DNA of 13,045 nt from JAGXIT01 sp964393815 (GCA_964393815.1 CAYMUP010000026.1:1-13045); one strand, 5' to 3'. Counted from the first letter of the stretch, positions 6,661-12,621 are shown. Numbers and translations are program-made. The notes: generated from the sequence alone by a model not told the origin.

Positions 6661-8502
6661 ATGGACCAGTCTAAAATCCGGAACTTCTGCATAATTGCGC
6701 ACATTGACCATGGCAAGTCAACGCTGGCCGATAGGCTAATGGAGTTAACCGGCACGGTCGAAAAACGCAATATGAAGGCGCAGCTGCTTGACCGCATGGA
6801 TCTTGAGCGCGAAAAGGGCATTACCATCAAGCTAGCTCCTGTCCGTATGGATTACAAAGGCTATGAACTCAATCTCATAGACACCCCAGGCCACGTAGAT
6901 TTCAGCTATGAAGTGTCCCGTAGTCTGCAGGCCTGCGAAGGCGCTCTGCTCGTCGTAGACGCCAGCCAGGGCATCCAGGCGCAGACGCTTGCAAATGTTT
7001 ACCTAGCCATCGAGCAAGACCTAGCCATCATCCCGGTGCTCAACAAGATTGATCTACCGGCTGCAGACGTCGAAAAAGTCAGCCGTGAGGTAATAAGCCT
7101 TCTTGGCTGCAAGCAAGAAGATATCTTGATGATTTCGGCCAAAACCGGCCTGGGCGTTGAGGAGGTTTTAGAGAAAATCGTGGCCGAAATCCCCGCGCCA
7201 GACACTTCTAAAGGACTGTCCTCTAGGAGCGAACGAAGTGAAGTTGACAGAGGGAAAAGTGCAATCCCAGGTGAAAAAGAGCAAACGCGGGCGCTTATTT
7301 TTGACAGCTACTACGATGATTACCGCGGGGTGATCCTCTACGTGCGGCTCTTTGATGGCAGCGTACCTAAAAACGGTCAAATACGCATGCTCGCAACCAG
7401 TGCACATGGTATAGCACTGGAGGTAGGTGCACTGAAGCCTGATATGTCACCGCTGCCCACGCTGGGGGAGGGTGAGATTGGCTATATCGTTACCAACCTC
7501 AAAAGTACGCGCGAGGCTCGCGTGGGCGACACGGTAACGCTCATGTCGAACCCCTCAACCGAGCCGCTACCTGGCTATAAAAACGTACAGCCTTTTGTCT
7601 ATGCCGGTTTTTTCCCTGAGAGCAATGAGTTTTATCAGGAGCTGAAAGACGCAGTTGAAAAACTGAGTCTGAGTGACTCGGCGTTGCAATTTGCGCCCGA
7701 AAACTCGCCGGTGCTCGGATTTGGCGTGCGCATAGGGTTCCTTGGGCTGCTACATATGGATATCATCCGCGAACGACTCGAGCGCGAGTACAACCTAGAG
7801 CTTGTCGTAACCAACCCCAGTACCGATTATAAAGTGCGACTCATAGGCGGCGAAGAGCTTGATATCAAGTCTGCCGCAGATCTGCCAGAGGTAACTAAAA
7901 TCGCTGAGATTGCCGAGCCGTGGATTAAGGGCGAGATCGTCGTGCCGCAAACTTTTGTTGGCCCCGTTATCCAGCTCATTTCGTCAAAGCGTGGTTTGCA
8001 AAAAAACCTGAGTTATATTGACGAGCGGGCGATGGTGAGCTTTGAAGCGCCGCTCGCTAACCTACTCACCGATTTTTATGATCAGCTCAAAAGCATCACG
8101 AGCGGCTACGGCAGTTTTAACTACGAACTCGATGATTACCGCGTCGAAGACCTTGTAAAAGTAGATTTCTATGTAGCCGGAGAAATGGTAAGCAGCCTGA
8201 GTGTAATGGTACACCGCAGTGAAGCACAAAAACTTGGCCGCGATATTGTCGCTAAACTCAAAGAAGTTATACCGAGGCAAAACTTTCAGGTGGCTTTGCA
8301 GGCAGGCATAAATGGTCGCTTCATCGCCCGCGAAGATATCAGTGCCTACCGCAAAGACGTGACCATTGGGCTCTACGGTGGTGATGTTTCACGCAAGAAA
8401 AAAGTGCTCGCCAAGCAAGCCAAAGGAAAAAAACGCCTCAAACGTTTCGGCAAAGTCGACATTCCCGCAGAAGCCTTCACCGTCATGCTCAAACGCGACT
8501 AA
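6661..8502 (+). CDS. lepA: Elongation factor 4 (LepA) with an extra loop
   Basis: A 613-residue ribosome-associated translational GTPase. G-domain motifs are complete: AHIDHGKST (13-21), GITIK (53-57), DTPGH (74-78), NKID (128-131) and SAK (159-161). The remaining LepA domains and the basic C-terminal tail (KKKVLAKQAKGKKRLKR, then IPAEAF) are present. Between IPAP (177-180) and ALIFDS (211-216) there are about 30 residues, where I recall fewer than ten in most LepA proteins. This extra piece is Ser/Arg/Glu-rich, and its DNA contains a hairpin plus a diverged copy of the 42-nt repeat found between genes elsewhere in the window. The frame is kept. The last 47 bp, including the stop, recur exactly at 8601-8647. 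Confidence 0.97.
   Translation: MDQSKIRNFCIIAHIDHGKSTLADRLMELTGTVEKRNMKAQLLDRMDLEREKGITIKLAPVRMDYKGYELNLIDTPGHVDFSYEVSRSLQACEGALLVVDASQGIQAQTLANVYLAIEQDLAIIPVLNKIDLPAADVEKVSREVISLLGCKQEDILMISAKTGLGVEEVLEKIVAEIPAPDTSKGLSSRSERSEVDRGKSAIPGEKEQTRALIFDSYYDDYRGVILYVRLFDGSVPKNGQIRMLATSAHGIALEVGALKPDMSPLPTLGEGEIGYIVTNLKSTREARVGDTVTLMSNPSTEPLPGYKNVQPFVYAGFFPESNEFYQELKDAVEKLSLSDSALQFAPENSPVLGFGVRIGFLGLLHMDIIRERLEREYNLELVVTNPSTDYKVRLIGGEELDIKSAADLPEVTKIAEIAEPWIKGEIVVPQTFVGPVIQLISSKRGLQKNLSYIDERAMVSFEAPLANLLTDFYDQLKSITSGYGSFNYELDDYRVEDLVKVDFYVAGEMVSSLSVMVHRSEAQKLGRDIVAKLKEVIPRQNFQVALQAGINGRFIAREDISAYRKDVTIGLYGGDVSRKKKVLAKQAKGKKRLKRFGKVDIPAEAFTVMLKRD
7236..7277 (+). repeat. 42-nt interspersed repeat, copy D, inside lepA
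   Basis: Gap-free comparison with copy C gives 31 of 42 identities, counted by hand; the last 16 nt (CAAT then CCCAGGTGAAAA) differ at one position. It encodes about residues 192-206 of LepA, in the extra loop between the G domain and the next domain. Just before it, CTGTC (7216-7220) and GACAG (7246-7250) form an inverted repeat overlapping its left end. Confidence 0.7.
8456..8502 (+). repeat. 47-bp direct repeat, copy 1 (lepA 3' end)
   Basis: From TCGACATTCCC to the lepA TAA. Identical over 47 bp to 8601-8647, an offset of 145 bp. It encodes the LepA C terminus DIPAEAFTVMLKRD. Confidence 0.95.
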
Positions 8503-8600
8503 TTGGTGTGTAGGGAAGAGCAGCCCGAGCGAAAAACCACGTTTTTTCGCCCGGAGCGATGAGAAACCTGCTTGCAGGTGTCTCATAAGGCGAAGCCGCT
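8503..8600 (+). other. 98-bp hairpin-rich segment between the lepA-end repeats
   Basis: Noncoding, made mostly of three inverted repeats. The first is GCGAAAAA (8529-8536) with TTTTTCGC (8543-8550), extended by CCG/CGG to 8525-8554. The second is ATGAGA-A-ACCTGC with GCAGGT-G-TCTCAT (8559-8586). The third is CGAAG-CCG-CTTCG (8591-8603), which crosses into the second 47-bp copy. None is followed by a T run. It could be a small mobile hairpin element, a remnant of an excised element, or a rearrangement scar. Confidence 0.7.
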
Positions 8601-8647
8601 TCGACATTCCCGCAGAAGCCTTCACCGTCATGCTCAAACGCGACTAA
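8601..8647 (+). repeat. 47-bp direct repeat, copy 2
   Basis: Exact copy of the lepA 3' end including its stop codon, lying downstream of the gene and not needed for LepA. Identity starts at T8601 and stops after TAA 8647. Confidence 0.95.
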
Positions 8648-8666
8648 AGACTAATTTTATAAGCCC

Positions 8667-8708
8667 AGGTGAAACTCACTGAAGTAAAAAACCAATCCCA
8701 AGTGAAAA
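8667..8708 (+). repeat. 42-nt interspersed repeat, copy C
   Basis: Begins AGGTGAAACTCACT and ends CCCAAGTGAAAA. Compared with copies A and B, the left TCACC is TCACT and the right GGTGA is AGTGA, so the potential 5-bp pairing between the two is kept by a matched pair of changes. Its CCCAAG (8697-8702) can also pair with CTTGGG (8721-8726), which covers the gmk -35 box. Confidence 0.85.
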
Positions 8709-8721
8709 GACATACTCTAGC

Positions 8722-8750
8722 TTGGGATATGTCCATAGATTTGGTATAAA
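8722..8750 (+). promoter_or_regulatory. Promoter of the guanylate kinase gene
   Basis: TTGGGA (8722-8727), a 17-nt spacer, TATAAA (8745-8750), then six nt to the ATG at 8757. One of the better promoters in the window; predicts a leaderless mRNA. The -35 overlaps the right arm of an inverted repeat with copy C. Confidence 0.7.
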
Positions 8751-8756
8751 AGATGT

Positions 8757-9479
8757 ATGGATGACGAGGTAGTCGAACTACTCCAAAACTATGTGCCCGG
8801 CGAAGATGCGGTCCTTACTTTGCGCAAACAGCGGCTGATTATTTTTGCTGGCATCACTAGTGCGGGTAAAAACACCATTATGAATGAGCTGCTAAAAACT
8901 GGGGAGTATCATGACATAGTCACTAGTACAACTCGGCTACCGCGTGAAAATGATGGAGTGATGGAGGTTAACGGCCAAGACTACCATTTTCTTACTATGG
9001 AAGAAGCGATGAAGCGACTTAAAAATCGTGAGTACCTTGAAGCTGCAAATGTACACGGCAAGATAAATGGAGTGTTAGCCTCTGAGTTTGAAAAGGCGAG
9101 TGAGACAGGCAAAGTGCCAATCTTGGATGTTGATGTGCAGGGTGTCGAAACGTTTAAAAAACTCTCTAATTCGGTTATTGCGGTTTTTGTTGTTCCGCCT
9201 AGCTACGAAGAGTGGGTGAGCCGGATGAAAAAGCGCTATCCGAGCCAAGGGGCGTTTGAAGAAGCATGGCCTGCCAGGCGCGAAAGTGCGATCATGGAGC
9301 TTGAGACGGCGCTTTCCAAGCCGTATTACCACTTTATCGTGAACGAAAGCTTGCAAGACGCGGTACACGCTGCGTACGCGATTGCGCACAAAAGCCAAGA
9401 TGAGTTTAACCAAATCGACAAAAGTTTTCATGTTTGGGCAGAGCAGATTTTGTCAGAGTTAAAAGGGCGGACGATCTAG
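8757..9479 (+). CDS. gmk: Guanylate kinase (Gmk-like), extended at both ends
   Basis: A 240-residue guanylate kinase-family protein, expected to convert GMP and ATP to GDP and ADP. The P-loop GITSAGKNT (32-40) keeps the family spacing, but with Ile/Thr and Asn at positions usually occupied by Pro/Ser and Gly/Ser. The GMP site is recognisable: TSTTRLPRE (56-64), NGQDYHF (72-78), EYLEAANVHGKING (92-105) and DVDVQG (124-129). ARRESAIMEL (173-182) carries the lid arginines, and HFIVNESLQDAV (192-203) matches the C-terminal VNDDLEEAV element. It is about 30-40 residues longer than typical Gmk, from a ~25-residue N-terminal lead and a C-terminal helical tail after 212. Given the altered P-loop, a divergent paralogue with another nucleotide substrate cannot be excluded. 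Confidence 0.85.
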   Translation: MDDEVVELLQNYVPGEDAVLTLRKQRLIIFAGITSAGKNTIMNELLKTGEYHDIVTSTTRLPRENDGVMEVNGQDYHFLTMEEAMKRLKNREYLEAANVHGKINGVLASEFEKASETGKVPILDVDVQGVETFKKLSNSVIAVFVVPPSYEEWVSRMKKRYPSQGAFEEAWPARRESAIMELETALSKPYYHFIVNESLQDAVHAAYAIAHKSQDEFNQIDKSFHVWAEQILSELKGRTI

Positions 9480-9488
9480 CCTAGTACG

Positions 9489-9515
9489 TTGGCACTCTGG
9501 ACATTTGAGTGCCAG
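9489..9515 (+). promoter_or_regulatory. CIRCE operator before hrcA
   Basis: TTGGCACTC (9489-9497), nine nt, GAGTGCCAG (9507-9515), close to the CIRCE consensus TTAGCACTC-N9-GAGTGCTAA. The spacer holds the -35 box, so bound HrcA would block RNA polymerase and the gene would be autorepressed. Confidence 0.93.
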
Positions 9516-9526
9516 TGTGCTATACT
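9498..9526 (+). promoter_or_regulatory. Promoter of hrcA-grpE
   Basis: TGGACA (9498-9503), a 17-nt spacer, TATACT (9521-9526), six nt before the hrcA ATG. The -35 lies in the loop of CIRCE. Confidence 0.85.
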
Positions 9527-9532
9527 TATGCA

Positions 9533-10231
9533 ATGAGTCCTCGTCAAAAGCAAATACTCACAGCCGTTGTAGAGCAGTACGCTGAGGTGGCAGTACCTGT
9601 AGGGAGCAGCTTGCTCGCGAAGGTTTTTAATGTCTCAAGCGCAACTATACGTGCCGAAATGGCAGAGCTAGAGCGACTTGGTTTTATACGGCAACCACAC
9701 ACGAGCGCAGGACGTATACCGACAGACAAGGGTTACCGCTACTACGTAAACCAAATTGCCGAAGGCGAAAGCAGCTTGCCTGAGCGAAGAGCTGAGCGCG
9801 CGTTATCTGCTCGGCTAGAAGACAGCGGCATACCGGAACGGGCCATTCGTAATGCAGTCGATACGCTTGTTGAGCTAACACACAATCTTGGTCTTGCGAC
9901 CATCGGCAATCAATTGTATATCTCTGGTCTCAGCAACCTTTTTGGCCAGCCCGAGTTTCATGGTGGGCAACAGGTACAGCAAGTCGCGGCTTTGCTCGAT
10001 AACCTCGAGCCATGGCTCCGTGAGGCAGCGCCAAACCAACCTCTTAGCGTATACATTGGTGCAGAAAATCCTATCGGTCGGAGTGCTGACGTCAGTCTCA
10101 TAATCAGTCGGTTTCGGAGTCCATTTAGCGACCATAGCTACATCGGCGTGCTCGGTCCAACCAGGCAAAATTACCGCGACACAATGACTCTCGTCGGCCA
10201 CGCCGGCAAAACACTTGAAGAAGTACTTTAG
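9533..10231 (+). CDS. hrcA: Heat-inducible transcription repressor HrcA (short form)
   Basis: A 232-residue DNA-binding repressor of the chaperone regulon. The N-terminal winged helix has PVGS (22-25), SSATIRAEM (35-43) as recognition region, and the wing PHTSAGRIPTDKGYRYYV (55-72). Later family marks are GLSNLF (132-137) and IGVLGPTRQNY (204-214) near the C terminus. Typical HrcA is about 340 residues, so roughly 100 are missing, mainly from the middle, while both ends are kept; this looks like a natural compact form, not a frameshift. The frame is open to a GTG at 9509, but that codon lies in the CIRCE and upstream of the -10 box. ATG 9533 is therefore the start and the mRNA is leaderless. 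grpE follows after 23 nt. Its operators are the CIRCE sites before hrcA and dnaK. Confidence 0.95.
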   Translation: MSPRQKQILTAVVEQYAEVAVPVGSSLLAKVFNVSSATIRAEMAELERLGFIRQPHTSAGRIPTDKGYRYYVNQIAEGESSLPERRAERALSARLEDSGIPERAIRNAVDTLVELTHNLGLATIGNQLYISGLSNLFGQPEFHGGQQVQQVAALLDNLEPWLREAAPNQPLSVYIGAENPIGRSADVSLIISRFRSPFSDHSYIGVLGPTRQNYRDTMTLVGHAGKTLEEVL

Positions 10232-10254
10232 AAAATAACGAGTAAGGAATAGCA

Positions 10255-10812
10255 ATGGGACAAAATAAAGATGAGCATATACAAGATATCATTCCGGGCG
10301 GGCAGGTGAAGCCTACCGCAAAAAATGATAGATCTTTTAGCTCAGCCCAAGCAGACAATGAGCTGAAGCAAGCGGCCGAGCAGCTGGCAGCTGAAAACGC
10401 TCGACTAACTGAGGCTTTACAGCGTGAGCGGGCCGATGCAGTAAATTTGCGCAGGCGGCACGAAGAGCAAATTGCTTCGCTTCGTACAACAGTGAAGGCA
10501 AGTGTCGTGAAAGATTTGCTGCCAATTATCGACAATTTTGAGCGGTCACTGAAGCATATACCCGAAGACCTTGCCGCGAACGATTTTGTTAAAGGCATCG
10601 ACGGCATCGTCAAGCAATTTGAAAAAACGCTTACAGGCCTAGGTGTTGAGCGTATCAAAACTGTCGGTGAACCCTTTGATCCACGCTATCACGAAGCGGT
10701 CAGTATGGAAGAAGGCGATGGCGAGCAAGAAGTTGTGAGCGAAGAGCTACAAAGTGGCTATCGTCTAGGCGAAGACGTCATTCGTCACGCCATGGTCCGC
10801 GTTAAAAACTAG
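10255..10812 (+). CDS. grpE: Nucleotide exchange factor GrpE
   Basis: A 185-residue co-chaperone that speeds ADP release from DnaK. The N-terminal 30 residues are polar and probably disordered. Residues 32-85 are a long charged helix expected to form the dimeric coiled coil. LLPIIDNFERSL (88-99) is the conserved helical-bundle motif. The C-terminal beta domain carries GEPFDPRYHEAV (138-149) and GYRLGEDVIRHAMVRV (168-183), both close to the GrpE signature. Length is normal. AAGGA (10244-10248) sits six nt before the ATG, a proper Shine-Dalgarno as expected for the second gene of an operon. A strong terminator follows, so dnaK is not in this transcript, though both are under CIRCE control. Confidence 0.96.
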   Translation: MGQNKDEHIQDIIPGGQVKPTAKNDRSFSSAQADNELKQAAEQLAAENARLTEALQRERADAVNLRRRHEEQIASLRTTVKASVVKDLLPIIDNFERSLKHIPEDLAANDFVKGIDGIVKQFEKTLTGLGVERIKTVGEPFDPRYHEAVSMEEGDGEQEVVSEELQSGYRLGEDVIRHAMVRVKN

Positions 10813-10828
10813 TTCTTTTGGAGTATGA

Positions 10829-10858
10829 AAACAGCCCTATCACTAGGGCTGTTTTTTT
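10829..10858 (+). terminator. Intrinsic terminator of hrcA-grpE, possibly bidirectional
   Basis: ACAGCCCTA (10831-10839), loop TCAC, TAGGGCTGT (10844-10852), then a T run to 10858. An A4 run precedes the stem, so the convergent minus-strand gene ending at 10873 may use it too. Confidence 0.93.
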
Positions 10859-10872
10859 GTAAGCGGCAAGAA

Positions 10873-12378
10873 CTATAGTTGTTGCTGGTTTACTTTGAGC
10901 GCATTTATCTTTGCCCAAGTCTTTTCGCCAACTATACCATCGGGCGTCAGACCATTCTTCTCCTGGAATTTCTTGACGTATCCCTGTGTGGTCGGGTTGT
11001 ACTGGTCGGTTCGACTCAGTTCAGGAGCACCGATATCGGCACGGTACAGTGAGAACTGGAGGTAGCTAACACAGTCGTGGGTAATGCTTGGCGTAAGCGT
11101 AGCCATGGGGTAGGAACACTTGTACGCTGCTGCGTGGATATTGACGTAGCGCTCCCCATCTTTTCTCTCTCTGTTTGTAGCGAGTGCATCGATTTTTGCC
11201 CAGGTTGCAGTGCCGACTATGCCGTCAGTCTTGAGACCATATTTTTCCTGGAACTTCTTTAGGTATCGCTCTGTCGTGTCATTGTACTGGTCAGTTCGAC
11301 TCAGCTGTGGAGCATCTATACCCCCGCGGTGCAGTGAGAACTGAAGGTAGCTAACGCAGTCGTGGGTAACACCTGGATTGAGAGTTGGGCGTGGGGTACG
11401 GCAAGCGTAGGCTTTGTCGTGGATGTTGAGGTAATCCGCCCCGTTTGAAGCCTTGTGTAGCCTGTCCCAGTCAGTAGGGGTGATCTCACCATTTTGTGTC
11501 AGACCATATGTAGCCTCGAGCTTATTGATAGCTGCTTTTGTGCCGGAGCCATATACGCCGTCGACTTTCAGGTTGCCAAAATTAGCTTTGTTGAGTAGGT
11601 CCTGTGCATGTGCCACGCAGCCGCCTTTAGAGCCAGACTTAACTGAACTGTGGGTCTTGCATTCTTTGGAGACTGGAGGAGGAGTTGAACTACCACCTTT
11701 GACAGCATCGTGCAGTCTGTCCCAGTCTGTCGCTGTAATTTCACCGTTTTGAGTTAAACCATACTTCTTCTCAAGGTTGTTAATGGCTGCTTTAGTAGCC
11801 GAGCCATACACACCGTCGACCGAGAGCCTGCCGAATCCGGCTTGGTTTAGCAGATCCTGGGCATGAGCTACACAACCGCCTCGTGAACCTGATCGTACAG
11901 ACGTATGAGGATTACAGCTCTTAGATACAGGGCCACCAGAACCGCCGCCAGTCCCGCCACCACTTGAAAATACACCCATACATGTCCACCAATATAGGTC
12001 GTACGTGCTTGAACCCTGATACGGAGCAGCTCCCATACCAAAGTCGAAACCACTCGGACATGGGCCGGTGGGCACTCTCTCGCAGAGGTAGTAGTAGTCA
12101 CCCATGTGATCTGAAACAGATTTATAAGCATAGCCTGTTGATCCAAGTTTTGACTGGCAGTAGTCAAACCCCTTCTGTAGTCCCACCCTATCAGGGTAAC
12201 GACATATGTCTGCTCCACCAACGCCTTTTTGATATGTCGTACCGCTTGGGCAGGCGGTTGCCGCCTTACTGCTGAATTGTAGATAGGCACCGATACTTCC
12301 GACAGCGAGGACTGCGATGACAGGCAGCAAAAAGTGGTGGCTAAAGCCACGTTTGCTTTTTTGTAGTTTTTTAAGCAA
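10873..12378 (-). CDS. Secreted, cysteine-paired four-repeat peptidoglycan-binding-like protein
   Basis: A 501-residue exported protein. The N terminus KRGFSHHFLLPVIAVLAVGS plus a hydrophobic run to about residue 35 is a signal or single membrane anchor. Residues 43-135 are a Cys/aromatic-rich region with six cysteines and no recognised fold. After a Gly/Ser linker (138-149) come four peptidoglycan_binding_1-like units: two of one kind (152-226, 236-310; VDGVYGSATKAAINNLE) and two of another (316-400, 411-497; TDGIVGTATWAKI). Each unit has one cysteine pair (155/169, 240/254, 326/341, 421/436), suggesting disulfides outside the cytoplasm. No catalytic hydrolase domain is seen, so a wall- or host-surface-binding role is inference. 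The start is TTG: an in-frame TAA lies just upstream and no ATG intervenes. AGGA is 12 nt before it, a loose Shine-Dalgarno. Confidence 0.85.
   Translation of the reverse strand: MLKKLQKSKRGFSHHFLLPVIAVLAVGSIGAYLQFSSKAATACPSGTTYQKGVGGADICRYPDRVGLQKGFDYCQSKLGSTGYAYKSVSDHMGDYYYLCERVPTGPCPSGFDFGMGAAPYQGSSTYDLYWWTCMGVFSSGGGTGGGSGGPVSKSCNPHTSVRSGSRGGCVAHAQDLLNQAGFGRLSVDGVYGSATKAAINNLEKKYGLTQNGEITATDWDRLHDAVKGGSSTPPPVSKECKTHSSVKSGSKGGCVAHAQDLLNKANFGNLKVDGVYGSGTKAAINKLEATYGLTQNGEITPTDWDRLHKASNGADYLNIHDKAYACRTPRPTLNPGVTHDCVSYLQFSLHRGGIDAPQLSRTDQYNDTTERYLKKFQEKYGLKTDGIVGTATWAKIDALATNRERKDGERYVNIHAAAYKCSYPMATLTPSITHDCVSYLQFSLYRADIGAPELSRTDQYNPTTQGYVKKFQEKNGLTPDGIVGEKTWAKINALKVNQQQL
10888..11433 (-). 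repeat. Coding tandem repeat, type B (two units)
   Basis: Units at about 11433-11179 and 11148-10888, encoding residues 316-400 and 411-497. Shared blocks include THDCVSYLQFSL and LSRTDQYN. The strong similarity indicates duplication of one domain within the gene. Confidence 0.8.
11449..11925 (-). repeat. Coding tandem repeat, type A (two units)
   Basis: Units at about 11925-11701 and 11673-11449, encoding residues 152-226 and 236-310. Shared blocks include GGCVAHAQDLLN and YGLTQNGEIT. The linker between them is Ser/Pro-rich. Confidence 0.85.
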
Positions 12379-12417
12379 TAGAGCTATGTTTCCTGGTTGT
12401 GTTTAGTATTTGGTCTC

Positions 12418-12446
12418 ACAGTAGCTCTGCTAGGTACAGAAGTCAA
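12418..12446 (-). promoter_or_regulatory. Tentative promoter of the peptidoglycan-binding gene
   Basis: On the minus strand TTGACT (12446-12441), a 17-nt spacer, TACTGT (12423-12418), giving a 5' leader of about 30 nt. The -10 is poor. AATACT further downstream is an alternative. Confidence 0.35.
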
Positions 12447-12526
12447 GGGGGGCGGTAGATTACTCAGGATATTTGGATAACCATAGGCGTTCAGTCGATG
12501 TAAATAGTACAACCCATAATTTCTAA

Positions 12527-12553
12527 TTAGCACTCTTGACAGGCGAGTGCCAA
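12527..12553 (+). promoter_or_regulatory. CIRCE operator 1 before dnaK
   Basis: TTAGCACTC (12527-12535), nine nt, GAGTGCCAA (12545-12553): one mismatch to the CIRCE consensus. The spacer begins with a perfect -35, TTGACA. Confidence 0.95.
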
Positions 12554-12565
12554 TTTAGGTAAAAT
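12536..12565 (+). promoter_or_regulatory. Promoter of dnaK
   Basis: TTGACA (12536-12541), an 18-nt spacer, TAAAAT (12560-12565). Expected start is about 12572, giving a 5' leader of roughly 50 nt, longer than for other genes here. Confidence 0.85.
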
Positions 12566-12573
12566 GTAAGTAC

Positions 12574-12600
12574 TTAGCACTCTAAACATCTATCTGCTAA
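12574..12600 (+). promoter_or_regulatory. Degenerate CIRCE operator 2 before dnaK
   Basis: TTAGCACTC (12574-12582) is a perfect left half. After nine nt, ATCTGCTAA (12592-12600) matches 6 of 9 right-half positions. It lies at and just after the expected transcription start, 47 nt from operator 1. Confidence 0.7.
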
Positions 12601-12621
12601 TTTAAGAAAGGATTTAAACAA

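Noticed and set aside
8366..8647. 93-codon open frame ending in the LepA tail sequence
   Set aside because: It begins inside lepA in another frame and ends with the LepA tail only because the 47-bp repeat restores that frame by chance.
9509..9532. Earlier GTG start for HrcA
   Set aside because: It falls within the CIRCE operator and upstream of the -10 box, so it would not be in the mRNA.
10301..10312. Second AGGTGAA-like match in grpE
   Set aside because: There is no matching partner end at the right distance.
10125..10658. Antisense open frame over hrcA-grpE
   Set aside because: It is Ser/Cys/Arg-rich as expected of a shadow, has no start signals, and both genes opposite are clear.
12380..12428. 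Inverted repeat AGAGCTA/TAGCTCT around the start of the minus-strand gene
   Set aside because: It is only 7 bp with a 35-nt spacer, and its right arm is probably upstream of the transcript start; not enough to call an operator.
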